From Candidatus Poseidoniaceae archaeon (lineage in GTDB: Archaea; Thermoplasmatota; Poseidoniia; Poseidoniales; Poseidoniaceae), in NCBI GenBank assembly GCA_022425585.1, contig JAKMFF010000079.1, positions 1-6,785 on the forward strand: a DNA stretch of 6,785 nucleotides. Direction: 5' to 3'. Below are positions 5,182-6,785 of the stretch, piece after piece. Within the stretch, counting starts at the first letter, position 1. Each line of letters opens with the position of its first letter. The notes beneath the pieces are model-generated. The model was not told the origin of the DNA and did no database searches. It worked only from the letters and a program-made list of their open reading frames with translations. The position numbers were made by a program, and so were the translations under genes.

Positions 5182-6785
5182 ATGGCGCGCAATGCAAACA
5201 GAGCAATATTCTTTGTATTTTTGATGGTTTTTGCCTCAATTACTCCACTTGTTGGAAGTGTCAGTGCCCATTCTGCCATCATTCTAACGCTAGATAAACC
5301 CCATGTTGTCCTAGAGGGTGGCAACTCGGAAAACATAACAATGACAATTGAAAACAACGGCTCTTCCATAGAATCTTACAACATTAGTTTAGATTTAACA
5401 GGATTGAGCAGTGTATGGAATATAACATCAGTTAACCAGTCCGTAAATGGAGTTCTTCCTACTTTTGATGCTGATACGAGTTTCATTGTACGGCTAAATA
5501 TAGGTGCAGAACCAAGCGATAGCGGTTCATTTATCATCAACGTATCAGAGCAGGATAGTGATATTTATTCATTAATTACCGTATATGTGACAGTATCCCC
5601 ATCGTATGCATCTTCAATTTCCTTTAACAGCACAAATGGTCCATTACAACAAATGAACGCTGGTACAACTGCAAATTTCACCATCGATGTCTCAAATGAC
5701 GGAAACGCTCCAGATACAATTTTATTAGAGGTAGATTCAGAACCAGACCTTGCTGCATTCTGGGCCAATTTGAACAACAATACTGGAAACAATTCTAACA
5801 ATAACAATAGCAACAATAATAGCAACAACAACTCAAATAATAACTCTGGAGGTAACTCAAACAACACAAGCAATAACACTAGCACGAACGTCACTGTGCC
5901 TGCAAATGTGTTGATGTATGGTAATAGTTACATTTACACAAATAATGTCGACACTATCCTTGCCGATTTATTCGATTCTGTTGGAGAACATAATTCGACA
6001 ATGGCAAATACAGGAGGAGGTATGAAAATCCCACAACACTGGGCCAACATCAATACCTCCGGCAATGCTTGGAATACGACCCTAAGAGATTCAGGGCATG
6101 TGTGGGACTTTGTTGTCTTACAAGACCAAAGCCAGGTTCCTGGTTTTTCGAGGTCTAACCAAGAATGGATTGACAGTAAGGATTCTGCAATACTGATTGC
6201 TGATGAAGTCGAGGATGAAGGTTCAGAAGTCATGCTAATGATGACTTGGGGACGACGCAGTGGTGATCCGACATTCCCTACAATTTATTCGAACTTCACA
6301 AACATGCAAGACCGTTTAGAGGATGGATATATTGACTACCATGATAACATGACAACACCTTCAAGAGATGTCTGGATAGCTCCAGTTGGATTAGGATTCA
6401 AGAATGTTTACTATAGTGTAATGGCGGCAGGAAATAATCCAATACTTCCAGGTAATACATTTTACGACTTGTATACCAGCGATGGAAGTCACCCCTCACT
6501 AAGCGGAGCATATCTTGCCTCCTGTGTGCTGTATGCTGCAATGACTGGTAACTACTCAGTGGATACTAACGATTCAGTTTCAGGTTTGTCTGCAGCATTG
6601 AAACTCGAATTACAACAAGCCGCAGATGATACAGTTTTCAACCAAACAAGCCATATTGAATATCCTTGGCAGCAAACCTCAAGCCCATCATTGATGAGTC
6701 AAACACGTTCTATTCCACCGGGTTGGAACTTGGTATTTGCAGACCAAGAATTACCTAACATGCCTGCGGGTAGTACAACACAAAC
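5182..6785 (+). CDS. Secreted SGNH/GDSL-type hydrolase (DUF4886-like) with beta-sandwich modules, 3' end beyond window
   Basis: The frame is open for 534 codons to the window edge. ATG 5182 is the first start after an in-frame TGA at 5170. Residues 1-29 form a signal peptide, with likely cleavage after VSA. Residues 30-138 and 141-195 look like two NEW3/CARDB-like beta-sandwich domains (NITMTIENNG; NFTIDVSNDGNAPDTILLEV). Residues 196-236 are a poly-Asn/Ser/Thr linker. Residues 242-455 are an SGNH hydrolase domain. Block I is MYGNSY with the predicted nucleophile Ser249, followed by VVLQDQSQVPG (311-321), MMTWGRRSGD (353-362), IAPVG (399-403) and DGSHPSLSGAYL with the predicted catalytic Asp434/His437. 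These match DUF4886-like proteins related to carbohydrate esterases and sulfatase-associated hydrolases. An ester or acetyl-sugar substrate is inferred, not shown. From about 512 (PPGWNLVFADQELPNMPAGS) another NEW3-like module seems to begin. A C-terminal membrane anchor may lie outside the window. Confidence 0.88.
   Translation, partial: MARNANRAIFFVFLMVFASITPLVGSVSAHSAIILTLDKPHVVLEGGNSENITMTIENNGSSIESYNISLDLTGLSSVWNITSVNQSVNGVLPTFDADTSFIVRLNIGAEPSDSGSFIINVSEQDSDIYSLITVYVTVSPSYASSISFNSTNGPLQQMNAGTTANFTIDVSNDGNAPDTILLEVDSEPDLAAFWANLNNNTGNNSNNNNSNNNSNNNSNNNSGGNSNNTSNNTSTNVTVPANVLMYGNSYIYTNNVDTILADLFDSVGEHNSTMANTGGGMKIPQHWANINTSGNAWNTTLRDSGHVWDFVVLQDQSQVPGFSRSNQEWIDSKDSAILIADEVEDEGSEVMLMMTWGRRSGDPTFPTIYSNFTNMQDRLEDGYIDYHDNMTTPSRDVWIAPVGLGFKNVYYSVMAAGNNPILPGNTFYDLYTSDGSHPSLSGAYLASCVLYAAMTGNYSVDTNDSVSGLSAALKLELQQAADDTVFNQTSHIEYPWQQTSSPSLMSQTRSIPPGWNLVFADQELPNMPAGSTTQ
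5767..5889 (+). repeat. Asn-rich low-complexity linker (AAC/AAT-rich)
   Basis: This stretch encodes residues 196-236 of the hydrolase, almost only Asn with Ser, Thr and Gly. It is built of irregular N-N-N-S and S-N-N-T units using mixed AAC and AAT codons rather than a perfect DNA repeat. It contains about eleven N-x-S/T sequons, including those at Asn199, 203, 208, 212, 216, 220, 227, 228, 231, 232 and 236. It separates the beta-sandwich part from the catalytic domain and is probably a flexible, heavily N-glycosylated extracellular spacer. Confidence 0.85.

Noticed and set aside
5565..5894. Minus-strand frame with long poly-Leu stretches.
   Set aside because: It is the complement of the AAC/AAT-rich Asn linker; the Leu runs are an artefact of the low-complexity sense sequence.

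Overview
The window looks like a chromosomal fragment of a planktonic euryarchaeon, most likely the Marine Group II lineage (Candidatus Poseidoniales) or a near relative. This is inferred from four things. There is an archaeal-type aspartyl-tRNA synthetase. Two genes have TATA boxes about 26-29 nt upstream of their start codons and no Shine-Dalgarno motif, as in leaderless archaeal transcripts. Two large exported proteins are built from thrombospondin type 3 repeats, NEW3-like beta-sandwich domains and Asn-rich linkers. One of them ends in a short Trp/Tyr/Gly cytoplasmic tail of a kind I associate with these archaea. No 16S or other taxonomic marker is present, so the lineage is a judgement.

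Layout. Positions 1-118 are probably the 3' end of an upstream plus-strand gene, although the reading direction is uncertain. A TATA box at 168-174 precedes a 701-residue surface protein (198-2303, +). It has a signal peptide, a Reelin-like/choice-of-anchor V type domain with a Cys-Asn-Cys-His motif, 19 full and one partial 22-residue calcium-binding TSP3 repeats, an Ala-rich charged stalk, one transmembrane helix and a cytoplasmic tail. It converges, with only a 9-nt gap, on aspS (2313-3746, -). A 123-nt divergent region separates aspS from metK (3870-5114, +), a bacterial-type S-adenosylmethionine synthetase. After 67 nt comes a secreted SGNH/GDSL-type hydrolase (5182 to the window end, +, 3' end missing) with two beta-sandwich modules and a sequon-rich poly-Asn linker before the catalytic domain.

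Together these are two housekeeping genes (Asp-tRNA charging and SAM supply) flanked by two cell-surface or secreted genes. The sequence does not tie the four into one pathway, and I see no defence system, CRISPR array, mobile element or RNA gene. The points most worth a second look are the bacterial-type MetK in an archaeal setting, the higher-order 132-bp duplication in the TSP3 array with long exact identities, the departures from family consensus in the AspRS anticodon-binding domain and in a MetK active-site loop, and the architecture of the two exported proteins.
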